A stretch of 64,000 nucleotides of DNA from Asparagopsis taxiformis (taxonomy: Eukaryota; Rhodophyta; Florideophyceae; Bonnemaisoniales; Bonnemaisoniaceae), in NCBI GenBank assembly GCA_030407315.1, contig JALQPE010002403.1, positions 337,501-401,500 on the forward strand, written 5' to 3'. The first letter of the stretch is position 1. Each line of letters opens with the position of its first letter. The translations under genes and the position numbers were made by a program. The notes under the pieces are model-generated. The model saw nothing but the letters and a program-made list of their open reading frames with translations, did no database searches and was not told the origin of the DNA. Below, one piece after another: positions 29,101 to 37,970 of this stretch.

Positions 29101-30165
29101 ATGGTATCCGCTGCGTTCACCCCGACCGTCTCTGTCACGACTGCGCGAGCCTTCAAGGGCCGCAGCGTGGACGCACGTCGTCCATCGTCTGGCACCGCGC
29201 TAAAAATGTCAGTAGCGGACAACTATATGGCAAAAACAGTCGTTCGCGAGTCCAAACAGGCTGCCACCCCATTTGGAACGTACACTGTGCAATGCACAGA
29301 GGGCACAGCCAGCAGCAACAGCGCAGAATCGAAGCGTGTAGCCGCTCTGGCCACTGAATTCCGTCTGCGTCAAAGCAGTGCATCTGCGGCGTATGCTGAT
29401 CTGTACGCGACGCGTCGTGCAGCCATTGTGAATGCCGCCGGGTCGCACGTGGCTGAATCGTACGCAATTTCATTCCCGGTGCGTGCAGCCGCCAGTGTCA
29501 TCGGACGTGCCGAGGCACTACGCGCTTGCAACAGATATTTTGGACCGGTGGACGCCGCGAGTCGGTATATGCATGATTGTGTCGACAGACAGTACAAGGC
29601 TATGAAGGTGCCATATGGAACGTACACCACTGCCTGTTGTGATGGTACGACGGGCGGAATGGCGGAGGATGCACGCGTGTCGGCTCTGGCGGCCGAGTTT
29701 CGGGCAAAGCAGTTTTCGACGTCGGCCAAGGAGCAGATGAGGTACAATGCTTCACTGGAGGCTATCTACCAGGGACGTGGATGCACGTACGAGGAAGATG
29801 AGTGGCTCAAGTTTCCGAAGATGGCCGGTGCGATGCGTACGTCTACTGGTGTCTATGCTGCTCTCAAGGCTGGCACGGGTGGCATTGTGGCTGGGGTGTA
29901 TCAACTCGCTCCCATTGATGAGAGAATTAAGAATGATGAAAATGTTTTGGCGATTTGGCCGCGTTTTGAAATGAGACCCGCCATCGAGAAGAAGAGGAGC
30001 CCCTGGAATCCGAGTCCGCTCAAGGATTATTCGTACATGAGCCAGGCGGCTCTCAAGTTTGGAATTGAGGCGCAGACGAATCCGTTTGTGGAGAGCCCGT
30101 ATCAGGGATGGACGTCTGGATGGAAGACGAAGAGTGTGCTCACCGCGGAATACGAGACTTCATAA
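29101..30165 (+). CDS. Phycoerythrin gamma-type linker polypeptide, plastid-targeted
   Basis: A 354-residue nuclear-encoded linker of the red algal phycoerythrin gamma type, which sits inside phycoerythrin hexamers of phycobilisome rods and can carry bilins on cysteines. The first 36 residues (rich in Ser, Thr, Ala, Arg, ending near ALKM) are a plastid transit peptide. The mature part has two internal repeats: TPFGTYTVQCTEGTASSNSA with VAALATEFRLRQSS (about 57-100), and VPYGTYTTACCDGTTGGMAE with VSALAAEFRAKQFS (about 172-215). Candidate bilin cysteines are in VQCTEG, LRACNRYF, MHDCVDR, TACCDG and GRGCTYEE. The ATG at 29101 has a strong ACC-ATGG context. The frame runs up to a GTG at 28963 but that part reads as leader. 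The family assignment is from the repeat pattern and is confident. The exact gamma subtype is not. Confidence 0.85.
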   Translation: MVSAAFTPTVSVTTARAFKGRSVDARRPSSGTALKMSVADNYMAKTVVRESKQAATPFGTYTVQCTEGTASSNSAESKRVAALATEFRLRQSSASAAYADLYATRRAAIVNAAGSHVAESYAISFPVRAAASVIGRAEALRACNRYFGPVDAASRYMHDCVDRQYKAMKVPYGTYTTACCDGTTGGMAEDARVSALAAEFRAKQFSTSAKEQMRYNASLEAIYQGRGCTYEEDEWLKFPKMAGAMRTSTGVYAALKAGTGGIVAGVYQLAPIDERIKNDENVLAIWPRFEMRPAIEKKRSPWNPSPLKDYSYMSQAALKFGIEAQTNPFVESPYQGWTSGWKTKSVLTAEYETS

Positions 30166-31061
30166 TATAATTTGATTATCGGTGGCTAATAGTTTTTTTC
30201 ATACGTAGTTTCGACAACTGGGAATAAAGAATGCTGCGAAAGACAGTTGTCATGAGTTGAATATGGCTTGGATATTGGGCAAGAAACAAATGGAAACAAT
30301 GTAGAGTAATTTGTAATTGGGTGGACGCGTGGAAAGAATGAACGGTTACCCTTGTTACGAGGGAGCGGCGAGCGCGAGCACGCATTAAAGAACAGACGGT
30401 AGCAAAAAAGCGGCGGACATCGCCCCCGGATTGACTGGACAATCGAATCGTGTATGACGATTTGCGCAGTTGACTGTCAAACTCGAACCATCAACCACAT
30501 CGGCGCAGCAGCCAAAAATAAGGGCCAGACTACCGCACATTGGCCCAGCAGGAATTTGTATTCCCCACGTCGCACCAACGAGATACCCTGCACCAGTCAA
30601 CCACCCCATGCACCAATGGCTATCGACTGCCAACAACAGATACAAATGCAATTGAAAAAAATCTGTACGATTTTACCACGTGTGCGGCTCACAATTTTCC
30701 CCCAATACGCTGCAGACAAGTGGTACTCGTTGCGCCGTTATGGTGCGAGCTCACTGGCATGCCAGATCGTGCTGTCGTACATTCTGCCGCTCCCATGGCA
30801 TCTCATATATTGCCCAGCTGTCATCTGTGTAAATTCTCGCGATTTTCTACACTATTCGTCCACGGTGACCACGCCGCATTCCCACTCTACGCTACCGAAC
30901 AAGTAAAATCAGACCCAATTTCGGCCCTCCATCCGCCCGACCTCTCCTCGTCGACACTATAACAATCCACCAGCCGTCGTCGATCCGATACAGCCCATCT
31001 GGTCACCGACCCGACCCGGCCAATCAGCCTGTCCACCAGCCAGCAACGCCCACCCACCGCC
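30166..31061. other. Intergenic region upstream of the DUF829 gene
   Basis: About 900 bases. Open frames here (for example 30454-30906) have no domain and read as spacer. No RNA gene seen. Confidence 0.4.
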
Positions 31062-32204
31062 ATGACAACCGCTTTTGCAGCGCCGCTTCCGCCGCGCGCC
31101 GCGCCCGCACGCCGCCCCCCAGCCGCCACAGCCGGTCCGAACAACGTCGTGACGACGGGCAAGAAGCGTGTACGCGCGCTCATGTACGGCGCTGGCGGCG
31201 CCTTCCGTGGCCTGGCCGACCGACGTGAGCAAATTAGCGAGCTGGTTCGCATGTCCGGCGGCCATTTCTCTGGCTTTGGCGGACGTCATGGTGGCAATGG
31301 TGATGACGATGACGACTGGAATGTCGACCCTTCGTGGGGCGCTGCACCGGGCGTTCATGTCGTTATGCGCGGCCGATCCGACGAGGCTTACCGTGCCGCC
31401 GTGGCACAGCTCATTGCCATGAGCACTGCGTTGGCCCCCAAGCCGTCGGCGTTTGTGGACCCGTCGGTTCCGGTCGTTGTGATTCTCAGCTGGATGGGCG
31501 CACAGCAGAAGCATCTTGCAAAGTACAAGTCGTTCTATGAGGATTTGGGCTATGAAGTGCACTGTGTGCTGAATGATCTTTGTACCGCTATTGTTCCCTC
31601 TGCTAGTCGTGCACAAGCGAAGCGTATTGGTGATTTTATTGCGGGACAACCAGAGGGGCGTCCTGTGTTTGTGCACGCTTTCTCAATTGGAACTGGTATT
31701 TATGGACTGCTGTTGGATAGTCTTCGCCATGAGACGGACAAGTTGCAGCAGTTCAGAAAAAAGATAGTAGGCGTTGTGTTTGATTCTGGACCGGCTCCGA
31801 TTTTCCCTAATGATGTCGCAAAGGGATTGCATACGGTGTGTCCGATGATTTCAAAGGCTGTTTGGGAGCCAATTGCATCGACCTTTTTCTTTGTCACAAA
31901 GGCGCGCGCCTCTTTCAGCAAGAGTGAGGCTGCGTTGGCAACTTTCCAGTTCCCGTCGCCACAGCTCTACTTTTACTCGGGTGACGACAAGGTGATCCCG
32001 AACATTAAGATTGCCGTGGAAGAATTCATTGAGAACAATAAGCAGCGCGGTGTGGAAGTGTACAACAAGTTCTGGGAAAAGTCTATGCACGCTTCTCACC
32101 TCAAGATGCATCGCGAGGAATACCTTGCCAACCTCAACAGTTTCCTATCTCGCTGCATGGAGCTGAAAGGGAAAGCGCTTCCATCGGCCGTACCCGCCAA
32201 GTAG
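31062..32204 (+). CDS. DUF829/TMEM53-like alpha/beta hydrolase
   Basis: A 380-residue alpha/beta-hydrolase-fold protein of the DUF829 (TMEM53-like) family, which is found in animals, plants and algae with few defined substrates. VPVVVILSWMGAQQKHLAKY (about 136-155) is the first strand with the oxyanion-side loop. HAFSIGTGIYG (about 206-216) carries the nucleophile Ser in an S-x-G-type elbow. VVFDSGPAPI follows. YFYSGDDKVIP (about 304-314) gives the acid Asp and MHASHLKMH (about 342-350) the His. The first 50 residues are rich in Ala, Pro and Arg, like a plastid transit peptide. A short Gly/Asp-rich linker (GGRHGGNGDDDDDW) lies between the leader and the fold. Plastid or envelope location is inference. 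Confidence 0.8.
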   Translation: MTTAFAAPLPPRAAPARRPPAATAGPNNVVTTGKKRVRALMYGAGGAFRGLADRREQISELVRMSGGHFSGFGGRHGGNGDDDDDWNVDPSWGAAPGVHVVMRGRSDEAYRAAVAQLIAMSTALAPKPSAFVDPSVPVVVILSWMGAQQKHLAKYKSFYEDLGYEVHCVLNDLCTAIVPSASRAQAKRIGDFIAGQPEGRPVFVHAFSIGTGIYGLLLDSLRHETDKLQQFRKKIVGVVFDSGPAPIFPNDVAKGLHTVCPMISKAVWEPIASTFFFVTKARASFSKSEAALATFQFPSPQLYFYSGDDKVIPNIKIAVEEFIENNKQRGVEVYNKFWEKSMHASHLKMHREEYLANLNSFLSRCMELKGKALPSAVPAK

Positions 32205-32585
32205 GCAAGACATGATTGGCCTGCTTTGGAAATGATTGTTTGCAGCCCATTTGTAGATGCATATCGCCCTAGCCGTAGTAAAGTTTACTTTTTATGGAAA
32301 CACTGACCTAAAGAAATTACATAACTTGAGCCCATGCCGCGGAAATAGTCGGCTTGTGTCGTTTCGCGGTGTATTAGCAGCGTAGAAAGCGGTGACAGCT
32401 CGGGCCATCTGTGCGTCAACGGAATAAGTATGATATCTGCGAAAGTGATGTTTACGGTGACACCATCGCCTCGTTATATCCACATAAATTACTCGCTACG
32501 CCTCTCGTCTTCCTCTGCGCCGCTATTTTCGCCTACGCAAGATCTTGGATTGTCCAATAGATTGATTATTCGACACCATAATCTT
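32205..32585. other. Intergenic region between convergent genes
   Basis: About 380 bases shared by the 3' ends of the hydrolase gene and prefoldin 4. Nothing else seen. Confidence 0.4.
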
Positions 32586-33064
32586 CTACTCTTCAAGATT
32601 GATAGTCTATAGGACGAGGACGGAAACGCACAAATGTCAGAAAAACAACGCCAACGAAGCCGTCTTTCTCAACTTGACCTGATACATACCTTTCCAAACT
32701 TGGCATACAACTTTGCTTTGAGCGCAGTCATAGCATCCAAAATAGTTTTCAACTCGTCCTCCCATTCTTCAATATTGGTGGATAATTCAGAAACAGTTCG
32801 TTCGAGCGCAGTCTCGATCTGCTCCTTGTCGTCCAGGATGAACACATCCCCCACGGCGTGATGAACGGGTGCGTCGTCATCCTGAAGCATGAGTTCGTCC
32901 GACGCATCGTTATGTATCTGGATCAGTTTTTGGCGCGCTGCGATCTTGATCTTGAGTTCATTCTTTCGCGCGAGATGGCGCGAAAACTTGTTGATGCTGT
33001 CCTTGTCGCTAACGGTCATCACAATGTCTGGACGCTCATCTTCCTTGTTGATTTCCATGACCAT
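32586..33064 (-). CDS. PFDN4: Prefoldin subunit 4, two exons
   Basis: Prefoldin 4 is a beta-type subunit of the hexameric cytosolic chaperone that hands unfolded actin and tubulin to the chaperonin CCT. The protein has 131 residues, the usual length. SINKFSRHLARKNELKIK opens the first coiled-coil helix, DASDELMLQDDDAPVHHAVG (about 53-72) and DVFILDD form the hairpin core, and the second helix ends LKAKLYAKFGK. Exon 1 is 33064-32690 and exon 2 is 32606-32586. The 83-nt intron begins GTATGT and ends CCTATAG. Splicing replaces a meaningless tail with TINLEE and a stop, which matches the conserved prefoldin 4 C-terminus. Reading on without splicing ends in KVCIRSS, which does not. A second ATG two codons in (33058) is an equal start option. 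Confidence 0.93.
32607..32689 (-). other. Spliceosomal intron in PFDN4 (83 nt, phase 0)
   Basis: Donor GTATGT, acceptor CCTATAG, with a CTGAC branch-like motif about 36 bases before the acceptor. It separates a 375-nt exon from a 21-nt last exon. Confidence 0.9.
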
Positions 33065-34350
33065 TCGCGCACTTGTTTTGAATGGTTGATTTAGACGTCC
33101 AAAACGGGGATACCGAGCTCTCAGTCCGCTGACTTGTTGCCGAAACTAATTTGGTCAGATCAGTTGCGGTGGCACGAGAGACGAAGGGGTATGCGTACAC
33201 GTGTAGTTCGAGAGCGGTGAAAGTTTGTGTTTGGAAGATGAAATGTCTACAAAATATTTGGAATTATTCGAACGCTTCGATTTGCACTCGGGAGTGGAGT
33301 TGCGTGATCTCCGTAGGGACATTTTGTCTCGTTGATTGGGTGAGCTGTGCTTTTATCAGGTTTGGCATCCGATTGGGGTGGGAGTATGGCTGTGAACAAG
33401 TACTTGGTACCACGCAAGGAAGGGGTTTGTTGGGTTGAAATGTTTATTTGGTCGAGAGAGTCGTGCAGCAATACGCTGGAGAAGTGGTAATGGGCATCTG
33501 GAATACGATGATATAGTGAATTGACTGATGATATGTGGCAATTGCTCAGCGACTTGAACTCGACAAGGCTGTACTTGACGAATGGCTGTCGTTTGTTAGT
33601 GGGGATGAATCACAGGCGGGTGATATGTAAGAATGGAGGATTCATTGAGGTAATATCGCTCTGGCAATGAAATTCCAGATCGGCGACTGGATGAAGTTGC
33701 GCTTTCCGACGAGTAAGCTATGATTGCATGAGACGCTATTGGAGGTAATGGCGGCGACGAAACGAGATATGTGATTTGGACGATGTGCAAATGTTTGAGT
33801 GGAACGATGTTGTTGCACAGTCGGCGCCCACTGCAACGTTGGCGTAAATGCAACAAGGTATCTTACAGTGTACAAAATTTTGAACGACGTGTCCAATCGA
33901 TACATGTCAGCATTTGAAATCGTCCACGGCGCGGCGTTCCTCGACGAAAAAGTGACCGTTGATTGGCACGAAAATAAACTACCTTGAATCTACTGTAAGA
34001 CGCAAGAATCAAAGGCACGCCAACAACAATGCTCGTTCCCTTGAATTTCCTCCAGCTCATCCACAATTTAATCCATTTCACCTTCCACATCCCCTGTTGA
34101 ATAAAAACGCTCAAACAATAAATCATCGCACAAATATAGCCGCTGCCAGCCTCGTGCGCCACACATAAACACTCTCCGTGACTCCGTCCGCACCCACCGA
34201 CCCGTTGCTACACGCCAACTCGCCCCACCCACCCATCGCACTGCGCCCAACTCACCATTCGCAGTCTGCACCCATCCTGTCGCGTCCCGTCGCGTCCCGC
34301 CACCGAATCGAATCGGCGCCGCACCGCACCGAACCACACCACACCGCACA
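33065..34350. other. Intergenic region, 1.3 kb
   Basis: Two TTGATTGG motifs lie at about 33332 and 33958. The last 180 bases before 34351 are very C-rich leader-type DNA. No gene seen. Confidence 0.4.
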
Positions 34351-34716
34351 ATGGCGAACAAACGCAGCGCAGCAGACGCGTCGCACGCGGTCACGCCTCG
34401 CAGCGGACCCAAGCGCCAGCGAGCGCCGTGCGGCTCGGCGCGAATTGTGACGCCACCACGACCGGCGACACCAGCGCGACCGCCGCGTATGCCGCGCTTC
34501 CACGACACATCTCCGTCCGCATCGGCCGACAGTCGTCTAGTGCAGCATCTGCACCAACTGAGCGGCGCGCAACTGGTGGCGCTAGTCAAGGACGTGGAGG
34601 CGCGATATCGCAAGCTTGCGCAATTTGAAAGCGAGGAGATTCGTCGAGCGCAGGCGCTTGGTTTCTCGCCGCGTAACCTGCCGTTTGCGCCCGTGCCGCA
34701 AACGACCGCTTCATAG
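34351..34716 (+). CDS. Small basic protein of unknown function
   Basis: A 121-residue reading frame I do not recognise. The first half is rich in Arg, Pro, Ala and Ser with a basic cluster GPKRQR, a possible nuclear signal. The second half is a likely amphipathic helix, LVQHLHQLSGAQLVALVKDV followed by EARYRKLAQFESEEIRRAQ. The L-x-x-L-S-x-x-Q-L segment is faintly like Cut8/STS1 proteasome-tethering proteins, but this is a weak impression. The ATG lies after a long C-rich leader typical of this genome, which supports translation. It may be a small nuclear protein. Confidence 0.45.
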   Translation: MANKRSAADASHAVTPRSGPKRQRAPCGSARIVTPPRPATPARPPRMPRFHDTSPSASADSRLVQHLHQLSGAQLVALVKDVEARYRKLAQFESEEIRRAQALGFSPRNLPFAPVPQTTAS

Positions 34717-36081
34717 ATGGCGGCTAGCGGCGCGTCGCTGGCGCGCCGTTGTATTATAGATGTCGATGCGATCGCGCGATTGGACGCTGGTTTGTGCGTA
34801 TTCTTGGCTGTGTCGTCTGTGTTTGTGCTTGCGCGCCCGCCGTGGAGTCGATGATAGCTTTAGAGTTTATTGTAAATGTGATGTGACGCTGTGCTGCTTG
34901 TGCTTGTTGATTGCTCTATATGTGTCTAGTCATGGAGTGGTGGCGGTGGGACAGCGGGAGACGACATGTCGCCGACGAGCACGCGCGCAGGGATGCGGTT
35001 GAATTGGCGCTACACGTCATGCGCGCGCCGGGCTGGCACTTGGTCTATGATTGGTGAGATCTGTTGTGCTACGGCCTTGTTGGGAACGTAACAAGACGTG
35101 CGCGCGCCGATGCGGTCCAGTGCAATGCTGTGCACTGGCGTCGGCGTGGTGGATACGCTGAGCTGAGCACAACGGGTGGCAAGTTGGCGCGACTGGCGTG
35201 TCCACGTCATTGAATGGAAGTCGTTTCCGAGAATCGCAATTACAGTTGTATCGTACGCTGCGACGCCCAGACAGTGCGAGTAAGCCGAGCGAGCGATATC
35301 TAAAAATTTAAGTGCGATACAGCTTTTGTTACAGTCACATCTTACGTCATGTTTTCGCTGCAAAGAAAATAGTTTTGAAAATGAAGCGTCTGTCAGCAGT
35401 ACTGTAGCGATGTGCGCGCATTGCATACGTGTTTCAAATGAATTTTGTGCCGTCCGCTTTGTTTGGTGATTAAATTACTTTGACGTGCAAAGTTTACAAT
35501 CCGACTGCACGTACGACCCCTGTGAGTCCGCCGCTCACAAGTCTTCAATTCCTCGTCTAGTTTGTCAGTGTGGACTGCAGACAGATAACGGTGCAGCTTT
35601 GCTACCGCCATTGTTAAATTTAGTCACAGCAGTGTTACTGTGTGCTCGCCCGCGCGGAGGAGAAGCTCCTCGATTAAACAATCGCGTGTAGGACACATCT
35701 TGTCACCTGCACCAACTCCAAAATAATTTCATGAAAATGTGGAATATTTGGAACAATCAAAATCCGATACGTGTACGCCAAGCGTCATACGTGTCCAACG
35801 TCATTCGCATCCAAACCAGATGTGTTCTTTCGCGCTCCGAGATACAGTACAGCATACCTAATTTAGGTCAACCTCAACATCTATCAAGCAGCTATACGCA
35901 ATACAACCGTATATTCATTCGCGCTACATGCATCCCGTGACACAGTGACACAAAACGCATAGCACTCGGCCAAACAGCGGCAGCTCGTCATATAAAGGCT
36001 ATGAACCATCGCCACCGACCATCGACGCCCCTCCCGCTGCACCACGACTCGACGCATCCCAACGCCCCGACGCCCATCGAC
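34717..36081. other. Intergenic region upstream of the first GT27 gene
   Basis: 1.36 kb without a recognisable gene. A TATAAA box at 35991-35996 is likely the core promoter of the next gene. Two spaced GACACA-type words lie at 35940-35955. Confidence 0.4.
35991..35996 (+). promoter_or_regulatory. TATA box of the first GT27 gene
   Basis: TATAAA. A start site about 30 bases on (near 36020) would exclude the ATG at 36001 and favour the in-frame ATG at 36082. Confidence 0.5.
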
Positions 36082-37614
36082 ATGTCGCTCCGCAGGCGAG
36101 CGACCAAGCCAACCACCGCGACATCGAGCAACTCTGAGCAGGACACAGCCGACGAAGCCAAACGACACGCCACCAAGCCATCAGTGGCGCCACCCGAGCG
36201 TCGCACCGCATGGGTGCCGACGGCATTTGTGGCGGTGATCATGACGATCGCCGGCTGGCTATTGCACGACATTGCGCAGTCGAGCGCGCCGTCCAAGCCG
36301 TACACGGCGTCCAAACCGGTGCCGGATCCGCCGTGGTGGCTGGAAGAAGACGGTGATGATTACTTTGAAAGACGCTATAACAGCGCACTCGACCTGTACG
36401 CATTGCGCGATCTGTCGCATATCAAGCCCTATTTCACCGCGATGTGCCAGCGCTATCGCTTCGATAACAACCTGTTGCCGACCGCCTCGCTGATTGTCAC
36501 GACGCAGAACGAGGCCGATGGCATGCTCACATTGACCGTGCACGCGCTTCTGGCGCGCACGCCGCCGCAGTTGCTGCACGAGATCATCATTGTGGACGAC
36601 AATGGGCTGGGCGATATTCGCAGCGCGGTGAATGAGAGCGAGTTTGAGGAGCTGACCCGTCTGAGTTCCAAGGTGAAGATTGTGCAGAATACGCTTCGTG
36701 AAGGCGTGGCGCGTTCGCGTATGAACGGTGCGCGCCAAGCGAGCGGTGAAGTGCTGGTGTTTCTGGACAGTCATGTGGAAATGCTGAGCGCCACATGGCT
36801 GCAGCATTTGCTGGTGCCGATTTGGGAGAATCCGCGCACGCTCGCGGCACAGACGTTGGATATTATCAATGACGTGAATTGGACGTACGGCACCGGTAGT
36901 GGCGACTTGTTGTACGGTGTGATTACGGACCATTTCTGGTTTGGCTATCAGCGATCGCGATTTGGCGGCGAGAATGACGACGGGGCGGAACGCGAGGCGC
37001 CGGGGAGACGATTGCCGTATGAGACGCCGTTTGCCGCTGGCAGTTTGTTTGCTATTCGACGCGACGAGTTTTTCAGACTCGGCGGCTACGACGAGGGCAT
37101 GTATGTATGGGGCGGCGAGAATACCGATTTTGCAATCAAGGTGTGGGCATGTGGCGGACGATTGGTGATGGTGCCTTGTTCGCGCGTCGGACATATGTAT
37201 CGGATTCATATCGACGAGACGGGACGGTGGCCGCCTGTTTTGCCGCAGGCACTGACGGATGGACTCGGGCTTGGTCGGCCGAAAAGTAGGTTTGTAGTGC
37301 ACGGGAATCCGGCGGATAATTTTACCAAGATTACGATTCGGAATAATATGCGCGTGCTGGAGAGATGGGCTGAAACTTCCAATGCTAGAACTGGCTATTA
37401 CAAATTGGCGTTTGGTCGTGAAGTTCCGCCGCCGGAGTGGCAGATGTTTGCTGACGAGATGAAGGACGACGAGTTTGCCAAGTTTCAGAAGCGGAAAATC
37501 GAGCAGAATGGGTGTAGAAACTTTGATTGGTTTGACAAGCACGTGTACTATAAGTTGTTGGGGACGCATCATCCTTGGCATCCTGATAACAAGGGGATTA
37601 CTTGGGTGGTATAA
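36082..37614 (+). CDS. Polypeptide GalNAc-transferase-like protein (GT27) without lectin domain
   Basis: A type II membrane protein of the GT27 family, whose animal members start mucin-type O-glycosylation by adding GalNAc to Ser/Thr in the Golgi. From this start it has 510 residues. A membrane anchor (WVPTAFVAVIMTIAGWLL) lies near 43-60. SLIVTTQNEADGMLTL and HEIIIVDDNG form the nucleotide-sugar fold. The metal-binding DSH is at residues 229-231 in VFLDSHVEM. YVWGGENTDFAIKVWACGG with VPCSRVGHMYR is the acceptor-side signature. The C-terminal ricin-type lectin domain is absent. The ATG at 36001 is also in frame (537 residues) but sits five bases after a TATA box. The next gene downstream is a paralogue 356 bases away on the same strand. 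Sugar donor and acceptor in algae are not established by sequence. Confidence 0.85.
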   Translation: MSLRRRATKPTTATSSNSEQDTADEAKRHATKPSVAPPERRTAWVPTAFVAVIMTIAGWLLHDIAQSSAPSKPYTASKPVPDPPWWLEEDGDDYFERRYNSALDLYALRDLSHIKPYFTAMCQRYRFDNNLLPTASLIVTTQNEADGMLTLTVHALLARTPPQLLHEIIIVDDNGLGDIRSAVNESEFEELTRLSSKVKIVQNTLREGVARSRMNGARQASGEVLVFLDSHVEMLSATWLQHLLVPIWENPRTLAAQTLDIINDVNWTYGTGSGDLLYGVITDHFWFGYQRSRFGGENDDGAEREAPGRRLPYETPFAAGSLFAIRRDEFFRLGGYDEGMYVWGGENTDFAIKVWACGGRLVMVPCSRVGHMYRIHIDETGRWPPVLPQALTDGLGLGRPKSRFVVHGNPADNFTKITIRNNMRVLERWAETSNARTGYYKLAFGREVPPPEWQMFADEMKDDEFAKFQKRKIEQNGCRNFDWFDKHVYYKLLGTHHPWHPDNKGITWVV

Positions 37615-37970
37615 AGCTAAGTCGGGTATATCATTTCTGGTATGAGACGTGTCTACCATACGTCAATCGTTTTAGCGTTGTTAGTTGACTGAATTATCTG
37701 CGAGTGAAGATGGATGCATCAGCTCGGACGGCGCGGTTTGTTGCATGATCCTCATATATGCAATTAGTGAACGGTAAGTAGAGTCAACGTTTGTGCACCT
37801 CAAAACAAGTGCACCCAATCAGCAATTAATCAAATTTCCAAAAATCTCCATTGACGTAATGACAACCATATCATAACACCATATCTGATCCAACCGTCAA
37901 TCTGATACATAATCCATCTCGCTATCGCGCGCGCACCCGCTCGTCCGCGTGCTAAACCACCACCACAACA
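37615..37970. other. Spacer between the two GT27 genes
   Basis: 356 bases with the 3' end of one gene and the promoter of the next. No other feature seen. Confidence 0.4.

Noticed and set aside
36259..37659. 466-codon minus-strand frame opposite the first GT27 gene
   Set aside because: Shadow of a real coding strand. His/Arg-rich translation with no domain, while the plus strand has a full GT27 signature.
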